This document shows, piece by piece, positions 22,301-31,740 of a DNA stretch of 64,000 bases. The notes below the pieces were generated by a model, which worked only from the letters and a program-made list of their open reading frames with translations, did no database searches and had not been told where the DNA came from. How positions within the stretch are numbered: position 1 is the stretch's first letter; each line of letters begins with the position of its first letter. Where the stretch lies: the NCBI GenBank assembly GCA_946811695.1, contig OX328126.1:80184214-80248213 (forward strand), written 5' to 3'. Position numbers and translations under genes: made by a program. Source of the stretch: Gonocerus acuteangulatus (taxonomy: Eukaryota > Arthropoda > Insecta > Hemiptera > Coreidae).

Positions 22301-23441
22301 TCAAAATGATTTATTATCGAATATTAGAATTTTTAAACTTATGTTACTTAATTTAAATATTTGTTGATAGTTAATTTATGTACCTTGAGCAATGATTTCT
22401 GTTTGGTGCCGGAGTTTCGGTTTACTTCAACCCCGGGCCACGTGCCACAATAATCATAGTTTATTTAGAAGTTTTGTGTATTCTAAAAAAGTAAATACAT
22501 TTTTGATCTTAGTCGGGCTATCACCCATATCTTCTCTCAAATTACCCGAGAGCCCAAATAGAGACCTTTCATTCTCGTAAGCACGGCATTCAGTGAAGAT
22601 ATGTTTGATGGAAATTACGACACCACAAGCTGGGCACTCTGGTGTTTCATTCCTCGACATTAGATAAGAATGCGTCAATCGTGTATGGCCTCTCCTGAGC
22701 CGAGCAAGGACCACCTCTGCTCTCCTATTATCCACTATAGAGGAAGTCCTCCAGGACACAGGGTAAGCCTTAATTTCCCTTAATTTGTTTTCTCTGATAT
22801 TATACCATTTAGAGATCCAGGACGATTTGATTTGACTTTTAATATAAGAAACGACGTCAATCCTTGGTACTTGGTAAAATGATACTACTTCAGTAGTAGC
22901 TACTTTTGCTGCCTGATCAACTTTTTCGTTTTGGGGTATTCCACAATGACTTGGAATCCACACAAAATTAACATCGTTTCCATTTCTCTGAAAGCAATCA
23001 TGAGCTTCAATTACTGAAGGCAATTATGAGCTTACCTTCTTTGCAGAACCACAATCTATGGTCTTGGCTTCGGAATGAGTGGAGAACTGGCCTGTTGGGA
23101 TTGAGCCTACCCTAGCCTGCAATAGGAATCCTTGGAAGGTTTCGCCTTTCTTTCCTACAAAAGGCGAGTCAATAATCATTCAGAAGAAGTTTAAAATTAA
23201 ATATTACTGACAATTAAATGTTTATGGAGATGGGATTTTACCTTCAATGGTGACTTTAGTAGATTCTCCGGGTTTCACTTTGCTCTTCTCGACCCGGATG
23301 ACGTAGGGGTAAGTATTTGATGGTTTAGGCTTAGCAGGATGCTGAGGAGTCATGTCATCGCAGACATCGGTAGGTGCTCCTGAACCATAGCCGTAGACTA
23401 CAGCAATGGAGCAGCACAGAACCACGAGTCCGCTAAGGTGC
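19233..23441 (-). CDS. Reeler-domain secreted defence-type protein (l(2)34Fc/Hdd11 family), first exon not found
   Basis: Four minus-strand exons, 23441-23242, 23154-23036, 20657-20566 and 19305-19233, join in frame through phases 1, 0 and 2 to TAA. They start with a hydrophobic signal-peptide core (LSGLVVLCCSIAVVYGYG), then GAPTDVCDDMTPQHPAKP, the family start motif. FQGFLLQARVG, TIDCGSAKKNALTHTSPS, VVWTAPKDL and FWVAQKGP follow, spanning the whole Reelin N-terminal (Reeler) domain. The mature part is about 140 residues, normal for these proteins. Family members are haemolymph proteins induced by infection and linked to nodulation; that role is inferred here. The exon with the initiator ATG, needed because exon 23441 begins inside a codon, is upstream and unidentified. 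A LINE interrupts the intron after the second exon exactly at its donor. Confidence 0.9.
20566..20657 (-). CDS. Reeler protein exon C
   Basis: 92 nt from an AG acceptor (20659-20658) to donor GTGAGT. It encodes NALTHTSPSVKKSVSVVWTA and on to VQF, the conserved ALTH and W-AP stretch of the domain. Confidence 0.9.
21000..21340. repeat. Imperfect tandem repeat around ATCCCAC/CCATCRA motifs
   Basis: Segments of the form AAGGAANCCCACTAGNCCC and ATCGACTCTTAGATAAGG recur several times with changes, including a near-exact pair of about 60 bp at 21059-21118 and 21119-21178. It lies in the intron between Reeler exons B and C. Non-coding. Confidence 0.6.
21857..22043 (-). mobile_element. 5S rRNA-derived SINE
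   Basis: On the minus strand, 22043-21936 reads as a 5S rRNA: GCCAATGGCCATAGCC at the 5' end, GTTGATCACCGAAGTTAAGC with the internal control region, and CCACGTGCTGTTGGC at the 3' end. About 11 nt near GGTGACCG...CACGTG is missing. After the 5S end comes AAAAGGGTGGCAGCC, a TGGATAGCCAGGTGTTAATA tail and a hairpin (21875-21903). This head-plus-tail order is that of a 5S-derived SINE (SINE3 type), not of a 5S gene. Confidence 0.88.
22139..23029 (-). mobile_element. 5'-truncated non-LTR retrotransposon with RNase H C-terminal ORF
   Basis: The minus-strand frame 23023-22454 encodes the end of an RNase H domain (FVWIPSHCGIPQNEKVDQ), a region RAEVVLARLRRGHTRLTHSYL, and a zinc-like C-x2-C...H-x4-C motif (CPACGVVISIKHIFTEC), then LNKL and stop. 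About 300 nt of 3' UTR ends in a hairpin and an A-rich tail (T-run 22140-22171 on the plus strand). Twelve-base target duplications (GCTTACCTTCTT) flank it at 22127-22138 and 23030-23041. The 5' junction carries a repeated GCTCATRATTGCYTTCAG. The EN and RT parts are missing. Confidence 0.88.
23036..23154 (-). CDS. Reeler protein exon B
   Basis: 119 nt encoding GKKGETFQGFLLQARVG...TIDCGSAKK. Its donor AAG|GTAAGC at 23036/23035 lies inside the target-site duplication of a LINE. Confidence 0.88.
23242..23441 (-). CDS. Reeler protein exon A (signal core and domain start)
   Basis: 200 nt from acceptor TTTTACAG (23442-23449) to donor GTAAAA. The first base completes a codon from a missing upstream exon. 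It encodes the end of the signal peptide, VCDDMTPQHP and VIRVEKSKVKPGESTKVTI. Confidence 0.88.
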
Positions 23442-23726
23442 CTGTAAAATCCAGGGGAAAACTTAGCTTGAACGCATTAAGGTTGTACACAAGTTCATAA
23501 ATAGCTATTTTTTGTTAGTTGCCTTTCACCGCTTGCTGCTTCATCCTCAGTCTTTGGACAAGTCTAGATCTATTCACAAAATGTACAGGAAAGCGGGGAA
23601 GGTTAAGCCCACGTGATGTTTGATGAGCGCTCACATTTTTATTTTCTTCGCGAGCACATTTCCTTCATATTTCCCCACTCCCCCCCCCCCCCCCACCATA
23701 GGATCAAAAATCGGCTAATGATGAGA

Positions 23727-23930
23727 AGGAGGCCCGGTGACCGTGAGCACTTAATGCTCCCTGCCAAAGGTCCTGGGTTCGATTCCCACTAGGGGTGGTG
23801 GCTTTTCTTTAGAAAAAAGAAAAGGCATCAGCCCTATCCTGGCTAGAATAGGGTGGTAACCTATAGATAACCCGTCCTATAATTCGTAGTTTATAATAAT
23901 TGGATGTAAAATTTATTTATTTAATGATGA
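23727..23930 (+). mobile_element. tRNA-derived SINE, class-II-tRNA-like head
   Basis: GGAGGCCCGGTGACCGTGAG head, GGGTTCGATTCCCAC B box, AAAAGGCATC-type middle, GGTAACCTATAGATAACCCG module and AATTGGATGTAAAATTTATT tail. Same family as 9624 and 9885. Confidence 0.8.
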
Positions 23931-23985
23931 GACATGTAAATGTTTCATAACCTACAGGTCAGGGCAAAAACAGGTCGTTCAAATT

Positions 23986-24037
<52 letters not shown>

Positions 24038-24040
<3 letters not shown>

Positions 24041-24895
24041 GAAGGTGTTGTACCTTTGACCACTTTGCACAATTGAATTTTTTTTAGCTTGAATATTAAG
24101 GCTAAATTCATTTTTTTTAATTTCATTGTAATTAGTATTCTATTGTTTATCATATTTAATTTTTTCAAGGTTCTAACTTTACATTTAATATTTAAAAAAA
24201 AATAATCGTACAGTGGTCAAAGGTACAACATGTAGTTGTACCTTTGACCATGGGGTGTTGTACCTCTGACCACGTAAAAACAACACACCAGTAAAGGGAA
24301 AACAATTTATTCAGTAGCATTGTAAATAATTGTATAACTCACGACTTTTATCAGACAGATCAACGTCACTTTCTCCTGAAGAAATTTCCGTGTCTGTTTC
24401 AGAATCTGAACTGTCATTAGAATAATTTTCTTTTTATTTACCACTTTTTTAGGCAGGGGTTTATTTGTATGTGGTGTCTTACGTTTAGGGTGGTGCTTTC
24501 GTTTTTTTTTTTGTTTTTTTTCACCTTCAATAATTAGATTTTCAGGAATATCTGTCAGGATACGAGTTTTCCCTTTAGGCCGGCCCCTATTTGACATTTT
24601 CCTCTCCTCCGTTTTTCGATGAGGTCTTACAACTTCAAGTGGAACGATAAGGGGCGATAGGTTCGAACTACTACACTGAGGATTAATAAAGTTAGTTTGA
24701 ACTTATTTAATTTATTATTTATTAAATTCTTTGAACAATTGAAGAATCCAATATTTATTTATTTATTTTTTTTTTTTTAAATTTGTAGCAGGAGAATGTA
24801 AAAGTTGAATTATGTAAAAATTACTCAGGTATGTTGTACCTTTGATCTGGTCAATGGTACAACAACTAGTCTTGGTCAGAGGTACAACACCCTGG
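24038..24895 (-). mobile_element. pogo-like DNA transposon, non-autonomous, with transposase C-terminal relic
   Basis: Inverted ends GGGGAAGGTGTTGTACC (left) and CCAGGGTGTTGTACC (right, reversed), both continuing TYTGACC, are flanked by TA on both sides. The motif TTGTACCTTTGACC or its complement recurs internally (about 24214-24275 and 24834-24862). The minus-strand frame 24597-24307 (MSNRGRPKGKTRILTDIPEN then a Lys-rich stretch) resembles the tail of pogo/Tigger-type transposases. No DDE core is present. Confidence 0.6.
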
Positions 24896-25063
24896 TAGTG
24901 CAAATTTAAAAGCATGCTAAACATTTTAGGGTTAAGATAAATCAATTTCAAAAGCTACACCATGTTTCTTATTGTAATAGCTACTTTGTCAAATGATTTC
25001 CATTTAAAAAGACATAATAAAAAAAATATTATGAGGCAAAACGTCATCAATAAATAACTTACA

Positions 25064-25190
25064 GGGGTCTCCCGTGGTCTAGTGGCTAGCGCGCTAGATT
25101 CATAAGCGGGAGATGGTGGGTTCGATCCCAACCGGCGCCAGAAATTTTCTCATCTCAGGGCCCTCGTGGCCTGTTACTGGACTGATTTAT
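25064..25190 (+). mobile_element. tRNA-derived SINE, GGTCTCCCGTGGTC-type head
   Basis: A box TGGTCTAGTGG (25075-25085) and B box GGTTCGATCCC (25119-25129) are correctly spaced. The tail, GGGCCCTCGTGGCCTGTTAC then TGGACTGATT, is the tail of the tRNA-SINE at 25850-26188, not the usual one of this head, so the copy is chimeric. Confidence 0.8.
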
Positions 25191-25201
25191 ATATATGTAT
25201 A

Positions 25202-25281
<80 letters not shown>

Positions 25282-25328
25282 CACATACCCACACACAAAT
25301 ACGTTGACCAGTGGCATAGTTAAAGGCC

Positions 25329-25426
<98 letters not shown>

Positions 25427-25654
25427 ATATATATATATAGGGGAAGGTGTTGTACCTCTGACCGTCTTTTTTTTACGGCGCATCGACATAAATCTTGGCC
25501 ATTAGCGCCGACGTCCAGGGTGCAGCCAGGAATTTTCTCAGCGAGCCCTGACATGAGAAAATTCCTGGCTGCATCCTGGACGTCGGCGCTAATGGCCAAG
25601 ATTTATGTCGATGCGCCGTAAAAAAAAGACGGTCAGAGGTACAACACCTTCCCC

Positions 25655-25741
<87 letters not shown>

Positions 25742-25788
25742 GGCCTTTAACTATGCCACTGGTCAACGTATTTGTGTGTGGGTATGTG

Positions 25789-25848
<60 letters not shown>

Positions 25849-25882
25849 AATCAGTCCAGTAACAGGCCACGAGGGCCCTGAG
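25154..25882. repeat. ~730-bp near-palindrome with (TA)n arms
   Basis: Sequence from CTCAGGGCCCTCGTGG at 25154 reappears reverse-complemented up to 25882. Landmarks mirror in order: ACTGATTTATAT, ACGTTGACCAGTGGC (about 25300 and 25764), (TA)n and (GT)n/(AC)n tracts, then the fold-back element at 25440-25654. The centre is near 25548 with about 13 nt unpaired. The arms differ mainly in (TA)n length. It may be real or an assembly/amplification artefact. Confidence 0.8.
25440..25654. mobile_element. Fold-back element: pogo-type ends enclosing two inverted SINE tails
   Basis: It starts GGGGAAGGTGTTGTACC and ends with its complement, flanked by TA. Inside, each arm carries a SINE 3' end (GACGTCGGCGCTAATGGCC and the end CGATGCGCCGTAAAAAAA), arranged tail outward around a 13-nt spacer. 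The ends match the element at 24038-24895 almost exactly, so it could be mobilised by the same transposase. Confidence 0.75.
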
Positions 25883-26188
25883 GGGCAGATACTATAGAGG
25901 TATCTGATTCATGACCATACGGCACACTAGGGAGATAGTGTGGTCAGTACTATGCTCCGGTCACCTGATTTTCCCCTTGGCCGCTTCGACTGCTAGAGTC
26001 ATTAGCACTCAAGGTACCCATTATTAAATTAATTAAAGGCTGGGTCGGCCTAGGGACGGCCAGGGAGGCCGAATTCAACCCATGAACGAAGACACTAGAA
26101 GAAAAAATCTTTAGTGCTTGCTCGGGATTCGAACTCAGGCCTCCAGCTTATTAGTCCAGTGCTCTACCACTGAGCTAACCTCGCCCCC
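25850..26188 (-). mobile_element. tRNA-derived SINE, TTAGCTCAGTGG-type head
   Basis: On the minus strand: GAGGTTAGCTCAGTGGTAGA (A box), GAGTTCGAATCCC (B box), a conserved body (CTAGTGTCTTCGTTCATGGG, TAATTAATTTAATAATGGG, GGGGAAAATCAGGTGACC) and the tail GGGCCCTCGTGGCCTGTTAC. Other copies are at 58325-58530 and 59165-59471. The head is strongly tRNA-like over about 70 nt. Confidence 0.85.
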
Positions 26189-26253
<65 letters not shown>

Positions 26254-27089
26254 CACATACCCACACACAATTACGTTGACCAGTGGCATAGTTAAAGGCA
26301 ATGACATTTTAATCTTTTGCTGGAAGGCGTTTTATAAGCATTTATCATTTATAAGTTTTAAATATACGTAAAGCAAGTACCAAGTACTTGATTTTGCGCT
26401 CCTCCCTCATGCCCACAGGGAGGGATTCCCGCATATGATATCCAAGCGATGACGCAATACGGAAGTGCTGACGTGAAAAGTCGACATTTAATTACAGGAA
26501 AAAATTGCACAATGTTGTTGTACTTTCATGTTGATTTCATATAATCTACCTCTAGAATGTAGGAACGTCTTAGGGATTTATTCTAAAAATTGAGTAATCA
26601 TGATAGAGAAATAATTCCTGGTGTACGAGCAATAGTCATGAAAAACTGTGGAAATGGAAAACGTTTATGAAGCTTGTGTCTGAAAATGATTCAGATTTTG
26701 CAGCTCTTGCAGCCTGACTCCAATGTTTGTTTATTTTTGAGCATCTACTGTTACCAGTCAGCTAAAATACCCTTGGCATATTTTAACATCTAAATAAATA
26801 AATATATTACTTTCTTAACTTATTCACATGTAGAGAACAGTAACTTCGGTCCTCTTTGGTGTAATGAGGGTTCTAACCTCGCTGCTGCCGGTCAGGGCCA
26901 CTATTACGTCACTGTCACCCATTAGGCAACCGCCCAATCCACTCTTACTGTAATTTGGCACATTCACCTCTCTGCGTGTTTTCTTTTACTTACTTATTTA
27001 ATTTTCGTTTAGAGCTGTAATTTTAAAAAGAAGTTTTGATGTAAATTTCTTATGGGTGGGGGTATGTAAGGGTGTTCCCAAATTATTTG

Positions 27090-27155
<66 letters not shown>

Positions 27156-28000
27156 CAATCAAATTATAATGATCGAGTATTTTCTTCATCATTAAGGCTT
27201 TTTACTCAAAGTTAGGGCCTACTAGTTCAAAGGATAAAGTAGTTGAAGTAGTGAATAGGTGGAGATTGGGGTGTGCAAGGATTGAACCGGCTTTCCTGCC
27301 ACGCCCGTAAATAATTAGCTAAGGAAAAGTTATTAGTATTGCGGAGGGAGTAATTGCGTTTAAAAACTGCCTTACTGTAAAAACCACGCCCAGCTAACAG
27401 CAGCTTGATACCTAGTTCTAACTATGGGTAGTTACTGGGCACAGATACGAACCAACGCACTAACATAGAAACACTTAGCTAGAGATCTAGCTCTAGAACA
27501 TAGTTCATCTATACAGAGTGGATGTCGAATGATTACAATGATAAGAACCCGGAAAATGTTGATTGTGGAATCTTTATTCAGTCCAATATTTCTTTATTTA
27601 TAGGATCTTTATTTTACTGGCTACTGTATATAATGAAGTCGTGTAGACTTCAATCAAGAATCGACGGTGTATAAAAAGGTGCCAAAGAAGGTTTTTTGAT
27701 ACTTATATTTTACTTCATGTACAATATGTTTTACATCAAGCTATGTTTTACCGCAATCAACCGGTTGGTTGCAATTGGGTCCTTTCAATGAGGCCAATGA
27801 AATTTGTATTCAACCGTGTTGTTTATTCATCTACTAAATCTATCGCTATTATATTTTTGTTTACCAAGAAAACGTACACATGCAGCACTATACTCTTATT
27901 CTTTGGGTGCCATCTCCTCAATGGAAGTTGCTCACTTCTGCAAATTCTTGCATGATCATTTTTCTGAGGATATCCTTGAGAGTTTTTAATTGGTAGTCAT
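26189..28000. other. (TA)n-rich intergenic stretch, no gene seen
   Basis: Two (TA)n tracts (26190-26250 and 27092-27150) and a third copy of the ACACATACCCACACACAA / ACGTTGACCAGTGGC sequence (26247-26303). The rest is AT-rich sequence without recognised coding or element ends. Confidence 0.6.
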
Positions 28001-28190
28001 CCCGCGGTTTTCCACATATTTTTGCAGTTGCATAGCAGTTTTGCGTTGGTGAATTTCTCAACCACAGAGGTAAAGATACCTTTCCACCACTTGTTCGTTC
28101 ACTCATACCATGGCGTGTGTGAGGGGACCATAAATACCAGCGATCACTCGGTAGGATGACTTCTAAGATTTTTGGATCTTTGTGCAGCGA
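27918..28190 (-). pseudogene. Unrecognised coding-like relic
   Basis: An open minus-strand frame gives DRWYLWSPHTRHGMSERTS, then LPLWLRNSPTQNCYATAKIC and LKTLKDILRKMIMQEFAEV before a stop at 27918. Composition and local GC suggest former coding sequence, possibly of a transposon, but I recognise no family. Confidence 0.25.
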
Positions 28191-28733
28191 GACATCTAAG
28201 CACTATGGATTACAAGAATTCTTTTTGAGCTTTAATTACACAGGTCTACAACCAAAAATTTGATTTGATGATTTTGGCTAATATCTGTGTTTCTCGGTGT
28301 GCTGAGGCCGAGAATGAAGTCCGTTTTTCTCTATCACGTACAGATGTTTTTCAAATCCATAGAACATAATATACCTGCTATACACATAAATTTGGTAAGA
28401 AGTAGGTTTTTTTTTTTTTCCAAACGATTTCTCTTTTTATAAACAGACATCTTTCACTAGGTGGTGTAGGCAATGACTCCCTCAGTAGATGTTGTAGGCC
28501 TGAGGGTGTCTAGGCACGACCTGTTCAGACAGGAACGTACTTGTTTGGTCTCAGATGTCACCGTCTGAAGCTAAACGAGATTGAACATGTTGTATCAGGA
28601 ACTTGGAGCTAAATTTCTGTTCATTCTCTCAGTTCAGTAGTATCAACTGAAGTGAACACATTCACTGAGGTCTCTTAGTTGTGTCAAAGTGATTAAGAAC
28701 GTATTTTAAGGTTTGAAAGTGCATTTAGACAAA

Positions 28734-29621
28734 ATGTCTCATCGTCGTTGTGTTACCAGTCCAGACTACTTCTGTTTTATCTGTGGTGAGTACACAGTTA
28801 AGAAATACCAACGAAATATAACAGGTTTTGTCAAAAATGTATATTATGCATATTTTGGCTTGAGAATAGGAGATCAAGATAAAGTGTGGGCTCCTCACAA
28901 AGTATGCCATAGCTGCGTAGAAAAACTTCGCTTATGGTACAAATGAGAGTTAAAATCTTTCGGATTTGCTATCCCAATGATGTGGAGGGAGCAAAAAAAC
29001 CACGTTAATGACTGTTACTTTTGTAATTGTCATGTTCAAGGCTATAATTCCAAAAATCATAAGCTCATTAACTACCCTAATGTGGAATCTGCTAGTCGTC
29101 CGGTACCACACGGTCCTGGATTGACAGTTCCTCAGCCCCCTCGTGACTTGGGCAGTATAGATAGGGAAGCTAATAGAGAAGACTGTATGTCGGAGAGCGA
29201 TGAAGTACACAGTGAGTTCAAAGCAAGCAGTTCAGAAGATGAACCTCAGCTTATTTCTCAACAGGAGTTGAACGACTTAGTGAGAGATCTTGGACTTCCA
29301 AAAGATGCAGCTCAGTTACTTGGCTCCCGTCTTAAAAACAAAAATTTATTAGAGCCAGGCACTTCTTTTTCATGGTATCGACACCGTGAAGCAGTTTTTG
29401 TTCCTTACTTTGCTCCTTTGCTCTGGATGAGAATCTTATTTATTGCAAAGACATTCTTGGTCTGATGGGTCAATTTGGTATACAATATGACCCAGGGGTC
29501 TCCCGTGGTCTAATGGCTAGCGCCTTGGATTCATAACGAATTTTATCATCCCACGGCTCGCTGGTAAAATTCCTCGCTGCACCCTGGATGTCGGCGCTAA
29601 TGACCTATATGTAGATGCACC

Positions 29622-29694
<73 letters not shown>

Positions 29695-29830
29695 AATATG
29701 ACCCGATTCATTGGCGTCTATTCATAGACTCATCAAAGCGAAGTCTAAAGGCTGTTTTGTTGCACAATGGCAATGCTTATGCTTCAGTTCCAGTTGGCCT
29801 CGCTAATTGGAAAAAAATGTATAGGTTATG
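28734..29830 (+). pseudogene. Broken copy of a multicopy insect orphan gene, interrupted by a SINE
   Basis: From ATG 28734 the frame reads MSHRRCVTSPDYFCFICGEY...CHSCVEKLRLWYK, then an in-frame TGA (28944-28946). It resumes in the same frame as MWREQKNHVNDCYFCNCHVQ...VPHGPGLTVPQPP and LNDLVRDLGLPKDAAQLLG. Near 29415 the frame shifts (+1 frame: LDENLIYCKDILGLMGQFGI). After a SINE at 29494-29692, QYDPIHWRLFIDSSKRSLKA and LLHNGNAYASVPVG continue in that frame. Paired cysteines (FCFIC, CHSC, CYFC) suggest zinc binding. I recall near-identical repeated proteins in other insects, without known function. The stop, the frameshift and the SINE show this copy is dead. Confidence 0.7.
29494..29692 (+). 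mobile_element. tRNA-derived SINE with perfect 12-bp target duplication
   Basis: Head GGTCTCCCGTGGTCTAATGG, an internal deletion removing the B box, then CCCACGGCTCGCTGG, the tail TGTCGGCGCTAATGACC...GATGCACCG and about 69 A. ACAATATGACCC flanks it at 29482-29493 and 29693-29704. It is inserted into the orphan pseudogene. The long pure A-tail suggests a recent insertion. Confidence 0.92.
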
Positions 29831-30339
29831 AGCTTGTAAAAAAATTGGGTTTAGGAATATAGACGGACGTAGCCTATATTTATTGGAATGGGATCTATAT
29901 TTTTTTTAAAATTTACATAAACGACAAAACAAGTACAGTCCCAGAGAATATAATTAGGCGCCGTAATAAAACTACAAGTACCGAAAGTGACCTTTGCTGC
30001 ACCGATTGTCGGCTTTTATTCTCCTTTCACTCAGATGAAAATAATTTTAAAATGTCCAAAGTCCTATATCAAAGTACTAGAATTTTCATTCTTGCTCTGA
30101 GAAGTAGGGCCCGTGATCTGGTCATGGGCCCGGCTCTGAGATGTGGCAGCCCTGGTCTCTTTAATTGAGGATGGTGGAGTACTTTATTTGTGGAAATATA
30201 CTGACATCTGCTCCAAACGAAGGTCTGTTCTTGTAATTTCAAATTGTTAATAATGGCCAGACATAATAATTTCTAAAAAAAAAAAATGCTAGAAAAATGG
30301 TGGTGAGATGTCTTACCTTCTAAATAATAATTTAATATT

Positions 30340-30930
30340 GATCATGAGTCATAACTTCTAACGCATGTCGTTGAGCTGTCTTCACTCCTTACCAATAAGG
30401 GCCATGTGTCAATGTGTGCAAGTTTTAAACAAGAACGATTGCCTTTTCCATTTCATAATGGCAAAAGATCATCACTTCTAACGCATGAAGATTTCATTAT
30501 TTCTAACCCATAATGATCAGGTGTCAATATTTGCATATCCTACAGAAGAGTGGTTACCTTTCCGGTACGGTATTGTACGACGGTGTTTTCCATCACTTCT
30601 AAACCATAATGGTCAGCTGTCAATGTTAGCATGTCTTAAACAAGAGCGTTTGTCTTTTCCAATTCATAATGGTCAAGGGTCACCACTTCCAACGTATGGC
30701 GGTGAGCTGTCTTCTCTTCTACCCCATAATGGTCAGGAGTCAATATTTACATGTCTTGCAGAAGAGAGATTGCCTTTTCTAACCCATAATGGTCAGGTGC
30801 TTATCTTCGCATCTCTTGCAGAAATGCGGTTGCCTATTCCAGCCCATAATGGCCATGTGCAAATATTTCTACCCCGTGGAGAACAGCTGTTTACAGTTCT
30901 GAGCCACGAAGGACAGCTGTCAGAACCTTT
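30340..30930 (+). repeat. 60-bp minisatellite with an open reading frame (20-residue HNGQ repeats)
   Basis: CATAATGGTCAG-type units recur about every 60 nt. The frame 30485-30937 is open for 151 codons. Five consecutive units start HNGQ or a variant at exactly 20-residue spacing (HNGQLSMLACLKQERLSFPI, then HNGQGSP..., HNGQESI..., HNGQVLI..., HNGHVQI...). Because 60 is a multiple of 3 the open frame may be a by-product of the repeat. I recognise no protein family. Confidence 0.7.
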
Positions 30931-31329
30931 AAACTATTGATGAAGGTGTCTACTTCTAATACGTGGAATGATGCTAATTGCGCCAGTCTGCCTCTGTTCG
31001 AACCGGCAGGCGGATGAATAATTCATGTGAACTACTAGACTTCCCTGTACATAATGCATTAGATTTTGTATTTATTTCTCTTGTCCAGATACGCACTTTC
31101 ACCCCGAACAGGATTTCGCAAGGCTAAGCTGAGTCATTAGCATAATTCTTAGTCGATATCTTACAGCGTGCAGTATAAATGACCAACGCTAAAAATGAGA
31201 TAACTATTGCCTCTTTATTATTGTATTCATTTAATTAGCCTGGAAAGTATATACTTATGTACTGGAAAAACATCTATAACCGATTATCAGGAAAAAAGTG
31301 CAGCTAGACGTAAACGTATAACAAATGCC

Positions 31330-31740
31330 TAAAAAAGTCCAATTCGCAAGAACTGTGGGATCTTAGCGCGCTTCCATTCATTCCCCCCAGTCACATTTGT
31401 AAAGGAATAAAAACATTTGTTACTTAAAAAAAAAAATCTCGAAGGGGTCATCATTTTAGGCAACACAACAGGAAACCGACAGTATCCTAAGCAGAAATTA
31501 CTCTTACCTCCTTCTCGACGTCCGCTCTAGGAAAACACTATTACCTCTTGTTCCTATTCGAACGTGTAATAAATCTAAAACTTACAACCCCAACTAGAGG
31601 GAGAGAACTTCCACCAAAAGGCCAACTCGAGACTAGAGAAATACAGACTGGCTTATTGTAGGAAAATAGAAATGGCTCTTTGCAAGTATTTTTTAGGATA
31701 CATGGGATCACAAATAGACGCAGCATTTTTGGTTAAAAAA
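31330..31740 (+). repeat. Interspersed repeat, single-copy version of the 58-bp array locus
   Basis: AGTCCAATTCGCAAGAACTG through GTCACATTTGTAAAGG and on to ACAACAGGAAACCGACAGTA matches the flanks of the 58-bp array at 39135-40020. Related pieces are at 21600-21650, 38195-38290, 46780-46820, 47095-47160 and 49265-49340. It is a dispersed family; class unknown. Confidence 0.55.

Noticed and set aside
25064..25140. A functional tRNA gene (also at 59179, 26130, 46590)
   Set aside because: The A and B boxes are present but the acceptor stems do not pair and SINE bodies follow; they are SINE heads.
25166..25800. Long open frames on both strands (up to about 150 codons) rich in Ile-Tyr
   Set aside because: They are translations of (TA)n/(TG)n tracts within a palindrome; the Ile-Tyr alternation has no protein meaning.
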